Shown here: piece after piece, positions 53,494 to 63,665 of the stretch | How positions within the stretch are numbered: position 1 is the first letter of the stretch | Layout of the letters: each line of letters begins with the position of its first letter | Source of the DNA: Collimonas rhizosphaerae | Lineage (GTDB): Bacteria; Pseudomonadota; Gammaproteobacteria; Burkholderiales; Burkholderiaceae_D | Direction of reading: 5' to 3' | Assembly: GCF_038896935.1 (NCBI RefSeq) | Contig: NZ_JBANDC010000023.1 | Location: 15,953-79,952 of the forward strand | Length of the DNA stretch: 64,000 nucleotides | The notes under the pieces: model-generated | Database searches by the model: none | Told to the model about the DNA's origin: nothing | Seen by the model: the letters and a program-made list of their open reading frames with translations, nothing else | Translations under genes and position numbers: made by a program

Positions 53494-56400
53494 ATGGTTC
53501 ACATGTCAAGACGCCAGTTCCTTAAGACGACTGGCGCTACCCTGGCAGGTTCGAGCCTGGCGCTGATGGGATTTTCGCCGGCGCCGGCATTGGCGGAGGT
53601 ACGCAGCTACAAGCTGGCTCGCACTACCGAAACCCGTAACACCTGCCCCTACTGCTCAGTCAGCTGCGGCGTCCTGATGTACAGCCTCGGCGACGGCGCA
53701 AAGAATGCCAAGGCCAGCATCATCCATATCGAGGGCGATCCAGACCATCCGGTCAACCGCGGCACGCTCTGTCCCAAAGGCGCGGCCCTGCTCGACTTCA
53801 TCCACAGCCCCAGCCGCCTGCAATATCCCGAATACCGGGCGCCCGGCTCCAAGGAATGGAAACGGATGTCATGGGACGATGCCTTAACCCGCATTGCGAC
53901 CCTGATGAAACAGGACCGGGACGCCAATTTTGTCGAAAAGACGCCGCAGGGACTGACCGTCAACCGCTGGCTGACCACAGGCATGCTGGCGGCATCGGCC
54001 AGCAGCAATGAGGTTGGCTACCTGACGCATAAAACCATGCGCAGCCTCGGGCTGCTGGCGTTCGACAACCAGGCGCGTGTCTGACACGGTCCGACGGTGG
54101 CAGGTCTTGCCCCGACGTTTGGCCGTGGAGCGATGACGAATCATTGGGTCGACATCAAGAATGCGGATGTAATACTGATCATGGGCGGCAATGCCGCCGA
54201 AGCCCATCCCTGCGGTTTCAAGTGGGTGACGGAAGCCAAGGCGCATAACAAGGCGAAGCTGATCGTGGTCGATCCGCGCTTTACGCGTTCGGCCTCGGTG
54301 GCGGATTTCTACGCGCCGATCCGCACCGGCACGGACATCATTTTCCTCGGCGGGGTCATCCGCTACCTGCTGGAAAAAGACCAGATCCAGCACGAGTACG
54401 TCAAGAACTACACCGACTTCACGTTTATCGTGCGCGAAGACTATACCTTCGAGGATGGCATTTTCTCAGGCTACAACGCGGAAAAGCATAACTACGCCAA
54501 GACCACCTGGGACTACGAGCTGGGCGACGACGGTTTCGTCAAGACCGATCCGACCCTGGCCCATCCGCGCTGCGTCTTCAACCTGATGAAAAAGCATTAC
54601 GAGCGCTATACGCCGGAAATGGTGGAAAGCGTCTGCGGCACGCCCAAGGAGAAATTCCTGAAGGTCTGCGAGATGCTGGCATCCACCGCCTCGCCGACGC
54701 GCGCCGGCACCGTCCTGTACGCGCTCGGCTGGACCCAGCATTCGATCGGATCGCAAATCATCCGCACCGGCGCCATGGTGCAGCTGCTGCTCGGCAATAT
54801 CGGCATTGCCGGCGGCGGCATGAATGCGCTGCGCGGCCACTCGAACATCCAGGGCCTGACCGACCTCGGCTTGATGACGAACCTGCTGCCGGGCTACATG
54901 ACGCTGCCTTCCGAAGCCGAACAGGATTACGGCAAGTACATCGCCGCCCGCGCCAGCAAGCCGCTGCGCCCGAACCAGCTGAGCTACTGGCAGAACTACG
55001 GGAAATTCCACGTCAGCCTGATGAAATCATGGTGGGGCGACGCCGCCAAGGCCGACAACAACTGGGCCTTCGACTACCTGCCCAAGCTGGACAAGCCGTA
55101 CGACATGCTGCAGGTGTTCGAGCTGATGAAGCAAGGCAAGGTCAACGGCTACATCGCACAGGGCTTCAACCCGCTGGCGGCGGCTCCGGACAAGGGCAAG
55201 ATCGGCGCCGGCCTGGCCAAGCTGAAGTTCCTGGTCATCATGGATCCGCTGGCCACCGAGACTTCCGAGTTCTGGAAAAACCATGGCGAATTCAACGACG
55301 TCGACCCGGGCCAGATACAGACCGAGGTATTCCGCCTGCCGACCACCTGCTTTGCCGAAGAAGACGGTTCGCTGGTCAACTCCGGCCGCTGGCTGCAATG
55401 GCACTGGAAGGGCGCGCAACCTCCCGGCGAAGCGCGCAGCGACCTGGAAATCATGTCGGAACTGTTCCTGAAGATCCGCAAGATGTATGTCAAGGACGGC
55501 GGCAAATACCCAGACCCTATCGTCAACCTGGCCTGGCCCTACGCCAATCCGGAGAGCCCGACCGCGGACGAGCTGGCCAGGGAATACAACGGCCGCGCGC
55601 TGAGCGACCTGGCCGACCCCAAGGATCCGGCCAAGATCGTGCGCAAGAAAAACGAACAGGTGGGGGGTTTTGCCGAACTGCGCGACGACGGCAGCACCGC
55701 CTGCGGCTGCTGGATTTTCGCCGGCTGCTGGACCGAAGCCGGCAACCAGATGGCGCGCCGCAACAACTCGGATCCGACCGGCATCGGCCAGACCCTGAAC
55801 TGGGCGTGGGCGTGGCCGGCCAACCGGCGCATCCTGTATAACCGCGCGTCATGCGACCTCAACGGCAAGCCGTTCGACGCCAAACGCAAGCTGATCGGCT
55901 GGAACGGCCAGAAATGGGGCGGCGTCGATGTCCCCGATTTCAAGGTGGACGAGGCGCCTGCCGGCGGCATGGGACCGTTCATCATGAACCCGGAAGGCGT
56001 AGCGCGTTTCTTCGCCCGCGCCGGCATGGCCGAAGGGCCATTCCCGGTGCATTACGAGCCGTTCGAGACGCCGGTCGGCTATAACCCGCTGTTTCCCAAG
56101 AATCCGGCGGCGACCAGCAACCCGGGCGCACGCGTGTTCCCTGACGACCGCGCCATGTTCGGCAAGGCCGACGCCTTTCCGCATGTCGGCACCACCTACC
56201 GGCTCACCGAGCATTTCCATTACTGGACCAAGCACGCGCGCCTCAACGCCATCCTCCAGCCCGAGCAGTTTGTCGAGATCGGCGAAGAACTGGCGAAAGA
56301 AGTCGGCGTGGTCGCCGGCGAGCGCGTCAGGGTCAGCTCCAAGCGCGGCTATATCGTCGCCGTGGCGGTGGTGACCAAGCGCATCAAGAAAATGATGATT

Positions 56401-56562
56401 GAAGGTAAACCTGTGCACCACGTCGGCATCCCGATCCACTGGGGGTTCAAGGGCGTGGCGAAACCGGGCTACCTTGCCAACACGCTGACGCCTGGCGTGG
56501 GGGACGGCAATTCGCAAACACCGGAATTCAAGTCGTTCCTGGTCAAGGTCGAGAAAGCATAG
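53494..56562 (+). CDS. fdnG: Formate dehydrogenase (FDH-N/O type) alpha subunit, selenoprotein
   Basis: One gene of 1022 codons is interrupted by UGA at codon 197 (54082-54084), which is read as selenocysteine, as in E. coli FdnG at 196. Up to the UGA comes FDNQARV and after it HGPTVAGLAPTFGRGAMTNH, the exact family context for Sec. A twin-arginine signal SRRQFLK is at the start, so it is exported folded. The [4Fe-4S] motif is CPYCSVSCG and, later, RGTLCPKGAAL. MGGNAAEAHPCGFKWVTEAK and DPRFTRSA bind molybdopterin. It oxidises formate in the periplasm with a bis-MGD cofactor. AGAGAGG is the ribosome-binding site. fdnH follows after eight bases. Confidence 0.97.
54082..54114 (+). promoter_or_regulatory. 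Bacterial SECIS element in fdnG mRNA
   Basis: The Sec codon UGA starts at 54082. Downstream, CGG-GGCA (54095-54097, 54099-54102) pairs with UGCC-CCG (54108-54114), leaving U54098 bulged and the loop GGUCU (54103-54107). Counting U of UGA as 1, the bulged U is position 17 and the loop G-U are 23 and 24, the same numbering as recalled for E. coli fdhF. SelB binds this hairpin. Confidence 0.92.
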
Positions 56563-56570
56563 GAGAAGCC

Positions 56571-57533
56571 ATGGCACTGCAATCATTAGATATCAAGCGA
56601 GTGTCCGCCACCACTACGCCGCCGCCCGGCGTGCGCGAGCCGGTGACGGGCACGGTCGCCAAGCTGATCGACGTCACCAAATGCATCGGCTGCAAGGCTT
56701 GCCAGACCGCGTGCATGGAGTGGAACGATTTGCGCGATGAGGTCGGCGTCAATGTCGGCGTGCTGGATAATCCGCCCGACATGACGGAGCATTCATGGAC
56801 CGTGATGCGTTTCTCGGAATACGAAAACCCGGACGGCAATCTCGAATGGCTGATCCGCAAGGATGGCTGCATGCACTGCGAAGATCCCGGCTGCCTGAAA
56901 GCCTGCCCTTCGCCCGGCGCCATCGTCCAGTACAACAACGGCATCGTCGATTTCCATGAAGAGAACTGCATCGGCTGCGGTTATTGCGTAACCGGCTGCC
57001 CGTTCGACGTGCCGCGCATTTCAAAGAAGGACAACAAGGCCTATAAATGCACGCTGTGTTCGGACCGCGTGGCCGTGGGCCAGGAGCCGGCCTGCGTCAA
57101 GACCTGCCCTACCGGCGCCATCGTGTTCGGCACCAAGGAAGACATGAAGGAGCATGCGGCAGAGCGCATCGTCGACCTCAAGGAACGCGGTTTCGACAAG
57201 GCCGGGCTGTACGACCCGCCAGGCGTGGGCGGCACCCATGTCATGTATGTGCTGCACCACGCCGACAAGCCGTCGCTCTATCACGGTTTGCCCGACAATC
57301 CACGCATCAGCCCGCTGGTCGGCTTGTGGAAAGGCGCCGCCAAGCCGCTGGCGCTGGCGGGCATTGCGCTGACTGCGCTGGCAGGGTTTTTCCACTATAT
57401 CAAGGTCGGACCGAACGAAGTCTCGGCGGAAGACGAGGCGGCGGAACGGGAAGAAACCGATGCCGCTCGGCGCGGCGCGCAACTGCCGGCGCCGCCCGGC
57501 AGCAATATCACCTCGCAGGATCTGCCGCCATGA
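56571..57533 (+). CDS. fdnH: Formate dehydrogenase beta subunit (iron-sulfur)
   Basis: This 320-residue electron-transfer subunit has four ferredoxin-type Cys clusters: CIGCKACQTACMEW, CMHCEDPGCLKACPS, CIGCGYCVTGCPFDVPRI and CTLCSDRV with a further CVKTCPT. A C-terminal membrane helix (PLALAGIALTALAGFFHYI) anchors it and points to the periplasmic orientation of FDH-N. Electrons pass from FdnG to the cytochrome b subunit. Its stop codon overlaps the fdnI start by four bases (ATGA). Confidence 0.95.
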   Translation: MALQSLDIKRVSATTTPPPGVREPVTGTVAKLIDVTKCIGCKACQTACMEWNDLRDEVGVNVGVLDNPPDMTEHSWTVMRFSEYENPDGNLEWLIRKDGCMHCEDPGCLKACPSPGAIVQYNNGIVDFHEENCIGCGYCVTGCPFDVPRISKKDNKAYKCTLCSDRVAVGQEPACVKTCPTGAIVFGTKEDMKEHAAERIVDLKERGFDKAGLYDPPGVGGTHVMYVLHHADKPSLYHGLPDNPRISPLVGLWKGAAKPLALAGIALTALAGFFHYIKVGPNEVSAEDEAAEREETDAARRGAQLPAPPGSNITSQDLPP

Positions 57534-58171
57534 ACAATTCCGAACGAGACGTAGAGCAAGACAAGATCCAGCGCTACAACGCCAAGGAACGCATCAACCA
57601 CTGGATCGTCGCCATCACGTTTGTCATACTGGCGCTGTCCGGGCTGGCGCTGTTCCACCCCGCCATGTTCTGGCTCAGCTTTGTGCTGGGCGGCGGACCA
57701 TGGACGCGGATCCTGCATCCCTTCATCGGATTGGTGATGTTCATTTGCTTTGCGATATTGGCCCTGGGATTCTGGCGGCACAACCTGATCGAAAAAAACG
57801 ACATTGCCTGGCTGAAAGGCATACGCGACGTAGTCAACAACCGCGAAGAAAGCCTGCCGCCGGTAGGCCGCTACAACGGCGGCCAGAAGTTGCTGTTCTG
57901 GATGATGATCGGTTGTATGATTGGCTTGCTGCTGTCCGGCATCGTCATCTGGCGCGCCTGGTTTTCCTGGATGTTCCCGATACTCGTCATCCGGGCGGCG
58001 GTTGTGCTGCATGCGCTATGCGGTTTCCTGCTGATCGTCGGCATCGTCGTGCATATCTATGCCGCGCTATGGATCAAGGGAACGGTGGGCGCCATGACGC
58101 GCGGCACCGTCAGCCGCGCCTGGGCGCGCAAGCATCACCCGGCGTGGTACCGGAAAATGACAGGCGAATGA
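57530..58171 (+). CDS. fdnI: Formate dehydrogenase gamma subunit, cytochrome b556
   Basis: This 213-residue membrane protein starts ATG at 57530, overlapping fdnH. Four membrane segments are present (WIVAITFVILALSGLALF, FIGLVMFICFAILALGFW, MMIGCMIGLLLSGIVIW, VVLHALCGFLLIVGIVVHIY). The first and last carry His residues suitable for two hemes b (NHWIVA; VLHALCG; VVHIYAALWIKGT). GYNGGQKLLFW-like sequence RYNGGQKLLFWMMIG is the FdnI signature. It passes electrons to menaquinone or ubiquinone. fdhE starts 10 bases after its stop. Confidence 0.95.
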   Translation: MNNSERDVEQDKIQRYNAKERINHWIVAITFVILALSGLALFHPAMFWLSFVLGGGPWTRILHPFIGLVMFICFAILALGFWRHNLIEKNDIAWLKGIRDVVNNREESLPPVGRYNGGQKLLFWMMIGCMIGLLLSGIVIWRAWFSWMFPILVIRAAVVLHALCGFLLIVGIVVHIYAALWIKGTVGAMTRGTVSRAWARKHHPAWYRKMTGE

Positions 58172-58181
58172 AGGGATTACC

Positions 58182-59117
58182 TTGCAACGCATTCTCGAAC
58201 CGGGCGAAATTGAAGCACTTGATCACAACGCCATTCCACGCATCCGGCTGCCGGAGCGTGCCAGCGTATTCAGCAACCGCGCGCAACGCCTGAAACAGCT
58301 TGCGCCGGGAAACGCCATCGGCGAATACCTGAGCCTGATGGCGGTGCTGGTGGAAGCACAGCAGCTGGCCCTGGACAAACTGGCCGGCGAACCGGACGAC
58401 CAAGCCCGGGACCAGGCCCGCATCAACCTCGCACACACGCATTTGATGCCGCTGATCCTGGCGGCGGACCAGGTGCGCAGCCCGCATTGGCAAGCAATCC
58501 TGGACCAGCTGCTGGAACGCGTCGCAACAGCCGGCGGCATCCCGGCGGCCGCGGCGCAGTTGATAGTCCGTATCCGGCAAACCAGTGCAAACGAACGCGA
58601 CAGCCAAGCCGAAGCCATCCTGCGCGGCAACGATGAAATCGTCGATCCGGCCACTGCGCCGTTCTACACCGCAGCCCTGCAGGTAGTGTGCTGCGACCTG
58701 GTAACCCGCTTCAGCGAACGCGACGTGCCGCTGCTCGATACGCCCGGCCTGTGCCCATGCTGCGGTTCGCTGCCGGTCGCCAGCGTGGTGCGGATGGATG
58801 GGCAGTCGCAGGGCCATCGTTATTTGCAATGCAGCATGTGCGCCGCCGAATGGCATATGGTGCGCATCAAGTGCAGCCATTGCGACTCCACGAAAGGCAT
58901 TGCTTACCAGGCCATAGAAGACGGTCCGGCCGCCATCAAGGCAGAAACCTGCGACGAATGCCATAGCTGGCTTAAAATCTTCTACCAGGAGAAAGATCCC
59001 TATATCGAACCGCTGGCCGATGACCTTGCCAGCGTAACCCTGGACCTGCTGATGGGTGAAACTGCTTACGCACGCCGGCGCGGCAATCCCTTGCTCTGGC
59101 AATCCATGGAGAATTGA
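58182..59117 (+). CDS. fdhE: Formate dehydrogenase accessory protein FdhE
   Basis: This 311-residue cytoplasmic protein is required to mature Tat-exported formate dehydrogenase. Four CxxC pairs of its rubredoxin-like metal sites are visible: CPCCGSLPVASVV, CSMCAAEWHMVR, CSHCDST and CDECHSWLKIFYQEKD. The start is TTG at 58182 with AAGGG upstream; no in-frame ATG gives a full-length protein. It joins selA with no gap (TGA directly followed by ATG). Confidence 0.95.
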   Translation: MQRILEPGEIEALDHNAIPRIRLPERASVFSNRAQRLKQLAPGNAIGEYLSLMAVLVEAQQLALDKLAGEPDDQARDQARINLAHTHLMPLILAADQVRSPHWQAILDQLLERVATAGGIPAAAAQLIVRIRQTSANERDSQAEAILRGNDEIVDPATAPFYTAALQVVCCDLVTRFSERDVPLLDTPGLCPCCGSLPVASVVRMDGQSQGHRYLQCSMCAAEWHMVRIKCSHCDSTKGIAYQAIEDGPAAIKAETCDECHSWLKIFYQEKDPYIEPLADDLASVTLDLLMGETAYARRRGNPLLWQSMEN

Positions 59118-60575
59118 ATGGCTGCAGCAACCACGCCGGCCGCGACAGGCGCAGCCCCACAGGCTTCCGCCAGCGACATTCCCTCGGTGGACCGCGTCCT
59201 GAACCTGGCAGACATCAAACCGTTGCTTGCGCTGTACGGGCGGACCCAGCTGACCGCAGCGCTGCGCAAACACCTGGACAAGCTGAGAGCCGATGCCCTG
59301 GCCGGCAAGCTGATACCTGCAGACGTGGATGATTCGCAGCTTATCGACATTCTCGAGAAACAATTGGCAGCCGCCAGCCGGCTGCACCTGCGCGCGCTGT
59401 TCAACCTTACCGGCACCGTGCTGCACACCAACCTCGGCCGCGCCCTGCTGCCGGACGAAGCGGTGCAAGCGGTGGTCAGCGCGCTGACCTGTCCCGGCAA
59501 TCTTGAATTCGACCTGGAAACCGGCGGCCGCGGCGACCGCGACAGCCTGGTTGAAGATGTCCTGTGCGAACTGACCGGCGCCGAAGCCGCCACCGTCGTC
59601 AACAATAACGCTGCCGCGGTGCTGCTGATGCTCAACGCACTAGCGCAGAAAAAGGAAGTGATTGTCTCGCGCGGCGAGCTGGTCGAGATCGGCGGCGCAT
59701 TCCGCATCCCCGACATCATGCAGCGCGCGGGCGCAAAACTGGTGGAAATCGGCAGCACCAACCGCACCCACCCTGCCGATTACGCCAATGCCATCACGGC
59801 ACGCACGGCGATGCTGATGAAGGTCCATTGCAGCAATTACGCCATCAGCGGCTTCACCCGCAGCGTGGAAGTGAGCACGCTGGCGGAACTGGCGCAGCCG
59901 CACGGACTGCCGGTGACGGTCGACCTTGGCAGCGGCACCCTGGTCGACCTGACGCAGTGGGGCCTGCCCGGAGAAACCACGGTACGGGAAACCATCCGCC
60001 AGGGCGCCGACCTGGTCACCTTCAGCGGCGACAAGCTGCTGGGCGGCCCGCAAGCCGGGCTGATCGTCGGCCGCGCCGACCTGATACGCCGCATCAAGAA
60101 AAACCCGCTGAAACGCGCGCTGCGCGTTGGCAAGCTCACCCTGGCTGCGCTGGAGCCCGTACTACGGCTGTATCTGGCCCCGGAATTCCTGGCGGAGCGC
60201 CTGACCACGCTACGCCTGCTTACCCGCAGCCAGACGGCGATAAAAGCGCAGTCCGAACGCCTGCTGCCAGCGCTGCAGAATGCACTGGGAACACACTACA
60301 CCGTCGCCGCCGAGGCGATGTCCAGCCAGATCGGCAGCGGCGCCCTGCCGGTAGACCAGTTGCCTAGCCATGGCCTGGTGATTCGCGCGGGCAATGCGGC
60401 CAACGGCGGCAAACGCCATGGCCGTGCGCTCGACAAGCTGGAGAAAGCCTTGCGCCAGCTGCCGCGTCCTGTCATAGGACGGATCGCCGACGACGCGCTG
60501 TGGCTGGATTGCCGCTGCCTGGAACAGCATGACGAAGTCCTGTTCAGCACACAGCTGCAAGGTCTGTCCATATGA
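59118..60575 (+). CDS. selA: L-seryl-tRNA(Sec) selenium transferase
   Basis: This 485-residue PLP enzyme converts Ser-tRNA(Sec) to Sec-tRNA(Sec) with selenophosphate. The PLP-binding Lys306 is in SGDKLLGGPQAGLIVG. LFNLTGTVLHTNLGRALLPD, NNNAAAVLLMLNAL and EIGGAFRIPDIM are SelA signatures. It overlaps selB by four bases (ATGA at 60572-60575). It sits in order fdhE-selA-selB, so Sec incorporation and the FDH that needs it are expressed together. Confidence 0.97.
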   Translation: MAAATTPAATGAAPQASASDIPSVDRVLNLADIKPLLALYGRTQLTAALRKHLDKLRADALAGKLIPADVDDSQLIDILEKQLAAASRLHLRALFNLTGTVLHTNLGRALLPDEAVQAVVSALTCPGNLEFDLETGGRGDRDSLVEDVLCELTGAEAATVVNNNAAAVLLMLNALAQKKEVIVSRGELVEIGGAFRIPDIMQRAGAKLVEIGSTNRTHPADYANAITARTAMLMKVHCSNYAISGFTRSVEVSTLAELAQPHGLPVTVDLGSGTLVDLTQWGLPGETTVRETIRQGADLVTFSGDKLLGGPQAGLIVGRADLIRRIKKNPLKRALRVGKLTLAALEPVLRLYLAPEFLAERLTTLRLLTRSQTAIKAQSERLLPALQNALGTHYTVAAEAMSSQIGSGALPVDQLPSHGLVIRAGNAANGGKRHGRALDKLEKALRQLPRPVIGRIADDALWLDCRCLEQHDEVLFSTQLQGLSI

Positions 60576-62533
60576 TCGTCGGCACCGCCGGGCATATCGA
60601 TCACGGCAAGACCACACTCATCAAGGCGCTGACCGGCGTCAACACCGACCGTCTCAAGGAAGAACAGGCGCGCGGCATTTCGATCGAACTGGGCTACGCC
60701 TACACGCCGCTGGCGAACGGCGAAGTACTCGGGTTCATCGATGTGCCCGGCCATGAACGCCTGGTGCACACGATGGTGGCCGGCGCTTCCGGCATCGACT
60801 TCGCATTGCTGGTCATCGCCGCCGATGACGGCGTCATGCCGCAAACGCGCGAGCACCTGGAAATCCTTCAGTGGCTAGGCATCGGAACCGGAGCGGTCGC
60901 TTTAACCAAGACCGACCGGGTCGATGCCGCGCGCATTGCAGAAGTCACCCGCGAAATCCGTCAATTGCTGGCATCCACCGGATTGGCGGACGCGCCGATC
61001 TTTGCCGTCGCCGCGCATCATGCGCAAGATGCCGGAACCGCGACTCTGCGACAGCACTTGCACGAAGCCGCGCAACGCATGCCGCCGCGCCGCGACGACG
61101 GCCTGTTCAGGCTGGCCATCGATCGCGTATTTACCCTTGCAGGACACGGTACCGTGGTGACCGGAACCGTTTTCTCCGGCCAGGTCCAGGTTGGCGACCA
61201 CCTGGCATTGATGCCGGCTGGCGATACCGTGCGCGTGCGCAGCCTGCATGTGCAAAACCGTCCCGCCGCCAGCGGCCACGCCGGCCAGCGTTGCGCGCTC
61301 AACCTGAGCGGTATCGACAAGGATGCGGTCAAGCGCGGCGACTGGGTGGCCGCTCCGTCCGCAATGACTGCGTCGACACGGATCGATGTCGAACTTCAGC
61401 TGTCGGCCCAGGCCGGCGTCACGCTGCGCAACCGTTCGCCGCTGCATGTTCACCTGGGCACCTTGCATCAGGTCGCCCAGGTCGCGCTGCTGGAGGAGAA
61501 TGCGCTGGCTGCCGGCGGCCGCGGCAGGGTGCAGCTGATATTCGAATTTCCCGTCTGCGCCATTCCTGGCGATCGGTTCATCGTCCGCAATGCGCAGGCA
61601 AACATGACGATAGGCGGCGGCCACGTATTGGATCCGCTCGCCCCGGCGCGCAAACGGCGTGCGCCAGAACGCCAGGCCTGGCTCGACGCCTTGCAACAGA
61701 TGCTGGACGGCGCCGGCATCAGTGCGTTGCTGCAAGCCGCATCGCCTGGAGGCATGCGCCTGTCCATGCTGATGCAGCTGAGCGGACTGCCGTCCACTAC
61801 ACTGCAATTGCCCGAAGGCGCGCAATCCATTGCGACCAATTCGCAGGAACAAGACAATTTTGTGATGCTGGCTGCACAGTGGCAGTCGCTAAAGACGCTG
61901 GCGGTCGCTGCTCTCGCGGATTTCCATGCGCGCTTTCCCGACGAACAAGGCGTGGACGCCGCGCGCCTGCGGCGGATGGCGCTGCCGGCCCTGGACAACG
62001 CGCTGTGGCAGGCTGTCATCGGCTCCCTCATTGGCGATGCGACGATCCAGCGCAGCGGACCCTGGCTGCACCTGCCGCAACACGCGGTATCGCTCTCGGA
62101 CGGCGAACAGGCGCAGGCGCAGCAGCTGCTGCCGGCGCTGGCTGCTGCCGGATTTGACCCGCCCTGGTTGCGGGCGCTAGCGCAGGCGCACAAGATCCCG
62201 GAAGAACAGCTGCGGCAACTGCTGCGTAAATTGCTGCGGCAAGGACTGGTCTATCAGATTGAGCGCGACCTGTTTTACCACCGTGACCGCGTGCGCGAAT
62301 TAGCCGCGCTGGTGGCGAGCCTGGCAGCGGAACAGAATCCAGGCCAAGACGCAGCGGCGGGAGTGAGCGCCGCTCGCTGGCGCGACGCTACCGGCCTGGG
62401 ACGCAAGCGCGCCATCCAGATCCTGGAATTTTTTGATCGCGTGGGTTATACCCGCCGTGTGCGCGACACGCATCTGTTGCGCGACAGCGAAGTCGACTGG
62501 TTCGGATGGCAAGAAAACCCAGATTCGGGATAA
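60572..62533 (+). CDS. selB: Selenocysteine-specific elongation factor SelB
   Basis: This 653-residue GTPase carries Sec-tRNA to the ribosome at a UGA next to a SECIS hairpin. G1 is GTAGHIDHGKTTLIKALTG, the switch I region is DRLKEEQARGISIELGY, G3 is DVPGHE and G4 is TKTDR. Domains II and III follow (to about 340). The last 300 residues form winged helices (VGVSAARWRDATGLGRKRAI and EFFDRVGYTRRVRD), of which the last binds SECIS. Nineteen bases separate its stop from tRNA-Sec. Confidence 0.97.
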   Translation: MIVGTAGHIDHGKTTLIKALTGVNTDRLKEEQARGISIELGYAYTPLANGEVLGFIDVPGHERLVHTMVAGASGIDFALLVIAADDGVMPQTREHLEILQWLGIGTGAVALTKTDRVDAARIAEVTREIRQLLASTGLADAPIFAVAAHHAQDAGTATLRQHLHEAAQRMPPRRDDGLFRLAIDRVFTLAGHGTVVTGTVFSGQVQVGDHLALMPAGDTVRVRSLHVQNRPAASGHAGQRCALNLSGIDKDAVKRGDWVAAPSAMTASTRIDVELQLSAQAGVTLRNRSPLHVHLGTLHQVAQVALLEENALAAGGRGRVQLIFEFPVCAIPGDRFIVRNAQANMTIGGGHVLDPLAPARKRRAPERQAWLDALQQMLDGAGISALLQAASPGGMRLSMLMQLSGLPSTTLQLPEGAQSIATNSQEQDNFVMLAAQWQSLKTLAVAALADFHARFPDEQGVDAARLRRMALPALDNALWQAVIGSLIGDATIQRSGPWLHLPQHAVSLSDGEQAQAQQLLPALAAAGFDPPWLRALAQAHKIPEEQLRQLLRKLLRQGLVYQIERDLFYHRDRVRELAALVASLAAEQNPGQDAAAGVSAARWRDATGLGRKRAIQILEFFDRVGYTRRVRDTHLLRDSEVDWFGWQENPDSG

Positions 62534-62552
62534 GATAGGGCGCCACGACAAT

Positions 62553-62648
62553 GGAAGGCACACGTATCCGGTGATGCGGCCGGGCTTCAAACCCGGTGGG
62601 GGGCGCCAGCCGCTCCCGGGTAGGTTCGACTCCTGCTGCCTTCCGCCA
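62553..62648 (+). tRNA. selC: tRNA-Sec (anticodon TCA)
   Basis: The 96-base gene has the 8-bp acceptor stem GGAAGGCA/TGCCTTCC, G73 and an encoded CCA. The anticodon stem CCGGG/CCCGG encloses CTTCAAA, giving anticodon TCA at 62587-62589. A long extra arm (GGGGGGCGCCAGCCGCTCCC) and T-arm GGTTCGACTCC fit class II tRNA-Sec. It ends six bases before the waaC stop and is read convergent to it. Confidence 0.96.
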
Positions 62649-62654
62649 ATTGCC

Positions 62655-63641
62655 TTATTTCGTCAATCGGTCAATCGCCAGCGCAACCTGTTCCACGGTC
62701 GGCGGCGCTCCAAGCTCTCCCAGGTTGATGATTTGCGGCGACCAGTTGCCTTCGGTTTTCCAGCGGGGCGAATCGCAATACAGCTCGATGGTTGGACGAT
62801 TGAAGGCCGCGGCAATGTGGGTCAGGCCGGTATCGACGCCGATCACCAGCGCCGCCCGCTGCGCCAGCAATACTGCTTCCATCAGCGGTAACCTGGGAAG
62901 CACCTTCGCATTGCGCATCTGGCTCGCCAGCTGCTCCGCATTGCTCTTTTCCGCATCGCTGCCCCAGGGCAGCAGCACCGGCAGTCCGCGTCCGGCAAGC
63001 GCCGCCGCAATGCTTATCCAGCTGCTGTTCGGCCACTGCTTGGCGGCACGCGCCGTGCCATGGAAAAAAACCGCATATGGCATGTCCGGCAGCCATGCAG
63101 GCTGTTCTGCAAGCGCCATGGCAGGCGGATGCATGTTGAATTCGGCGACGCCCTCGACAGCGTAGCCAAGCGCCTTTGCCGCTACTTCCCGGGCGCGCAA
63201 TACAGCATGCGTATGCAGGCCGACGCCGACGCTCCTGGTATGAAACAGGCGCGACAGCGGCTCGTAACCGGATCCTTCCGTCGCATTCGCCAATCCGACC
63301 CGGTGGCCGTCCGGCGCAAGCCGCGCCATCCGCATGACCACGCTGGTTTTCAACAAGCCTTGCGTGTCGAACACAACATCATAGGCATCGCGCTTGAGTT
63401 CCTGCCTGAAATGCGAGATTTCCGCCCGTGTGGCGGCAGACAGCAAGCTCTTGCGCCAGCGCCGCAGGGCAATCGGAATGATGCGGCGCACATCGGGATT
63501 CATGCGCACCAGGCCGACATAGCCTTCTTCGACCACCCAGTCGATATTCGCGTCGGGATAATGGCGCCGGATATCCGACACCATCGGCATGTTGTGGACC
63601 ACGTCTCCCAGCGAGGAGACGCGGACGATCAGGATATTCAA
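62655..63641 (-). CDS. waaC: LPS heptosyltransferase I
   Basis: This 328-residue GT9 enzyme adds the first heptose to Kdo of the LPS inner core. Sequence begins MNILIVRVSSLGDVVHNMPM and has IDWVVEEGYVGLVRMNP, DVVFDTQGLLKTSVVMRMA and VIGVDTGLTHIAAAFNRPTI, all WaaC hallmarks. The start codon is TTG at 63641, as the mature N-terminus requires, with a weak ribosome-binding site. It lies 24 bases from the phosphomannomutase gene, in line with it. Its usual neighbour waaA lies 10 kb away across the fdn-sel cluster. Confidence 0.94.
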   Translation of the reverse strand: MNILIVRVSSLGDVVHNMPMVSDIRRHYPDANIDWVVEEGYVGLVRMNPDVRRIIPIALRRWRKSLLSAATRAEISHFRQELKRDAYDVVFDTQGLLKTSVVMRMARLAPDGHRVGLANATEGSGYEPLSRLFHTRSVGVGLHTHAVLRAREVAAKALGYAVEGVAEFNMHPPAMALAEQPAWLPDMPYAVFFHGTARAAKQWPNSSWISIAAALAGRGLPVLLPWGSDAEKSNAEQLASQMRNAKVLPRLPLMEAVLLAQRAALVIGVDTGLTHIAAAFNRPTIELYCDSPRWKTEGNWSPQIINLGELGAPPTVEQVALAIDRLTK

Positions 63642-63665
63642 ACCGGAACCATTTCGTGGAGCCGG

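Noticed and set aside
54082..54084. Stop codon splitting the formate dehydrogenase gene (pseudogene call)
   Set aside because: The UGA is in the exact Sec position, with a matching SECIS hairpin and selA, selB and selC downstream; it is a selenoprotein, not a broken gene.
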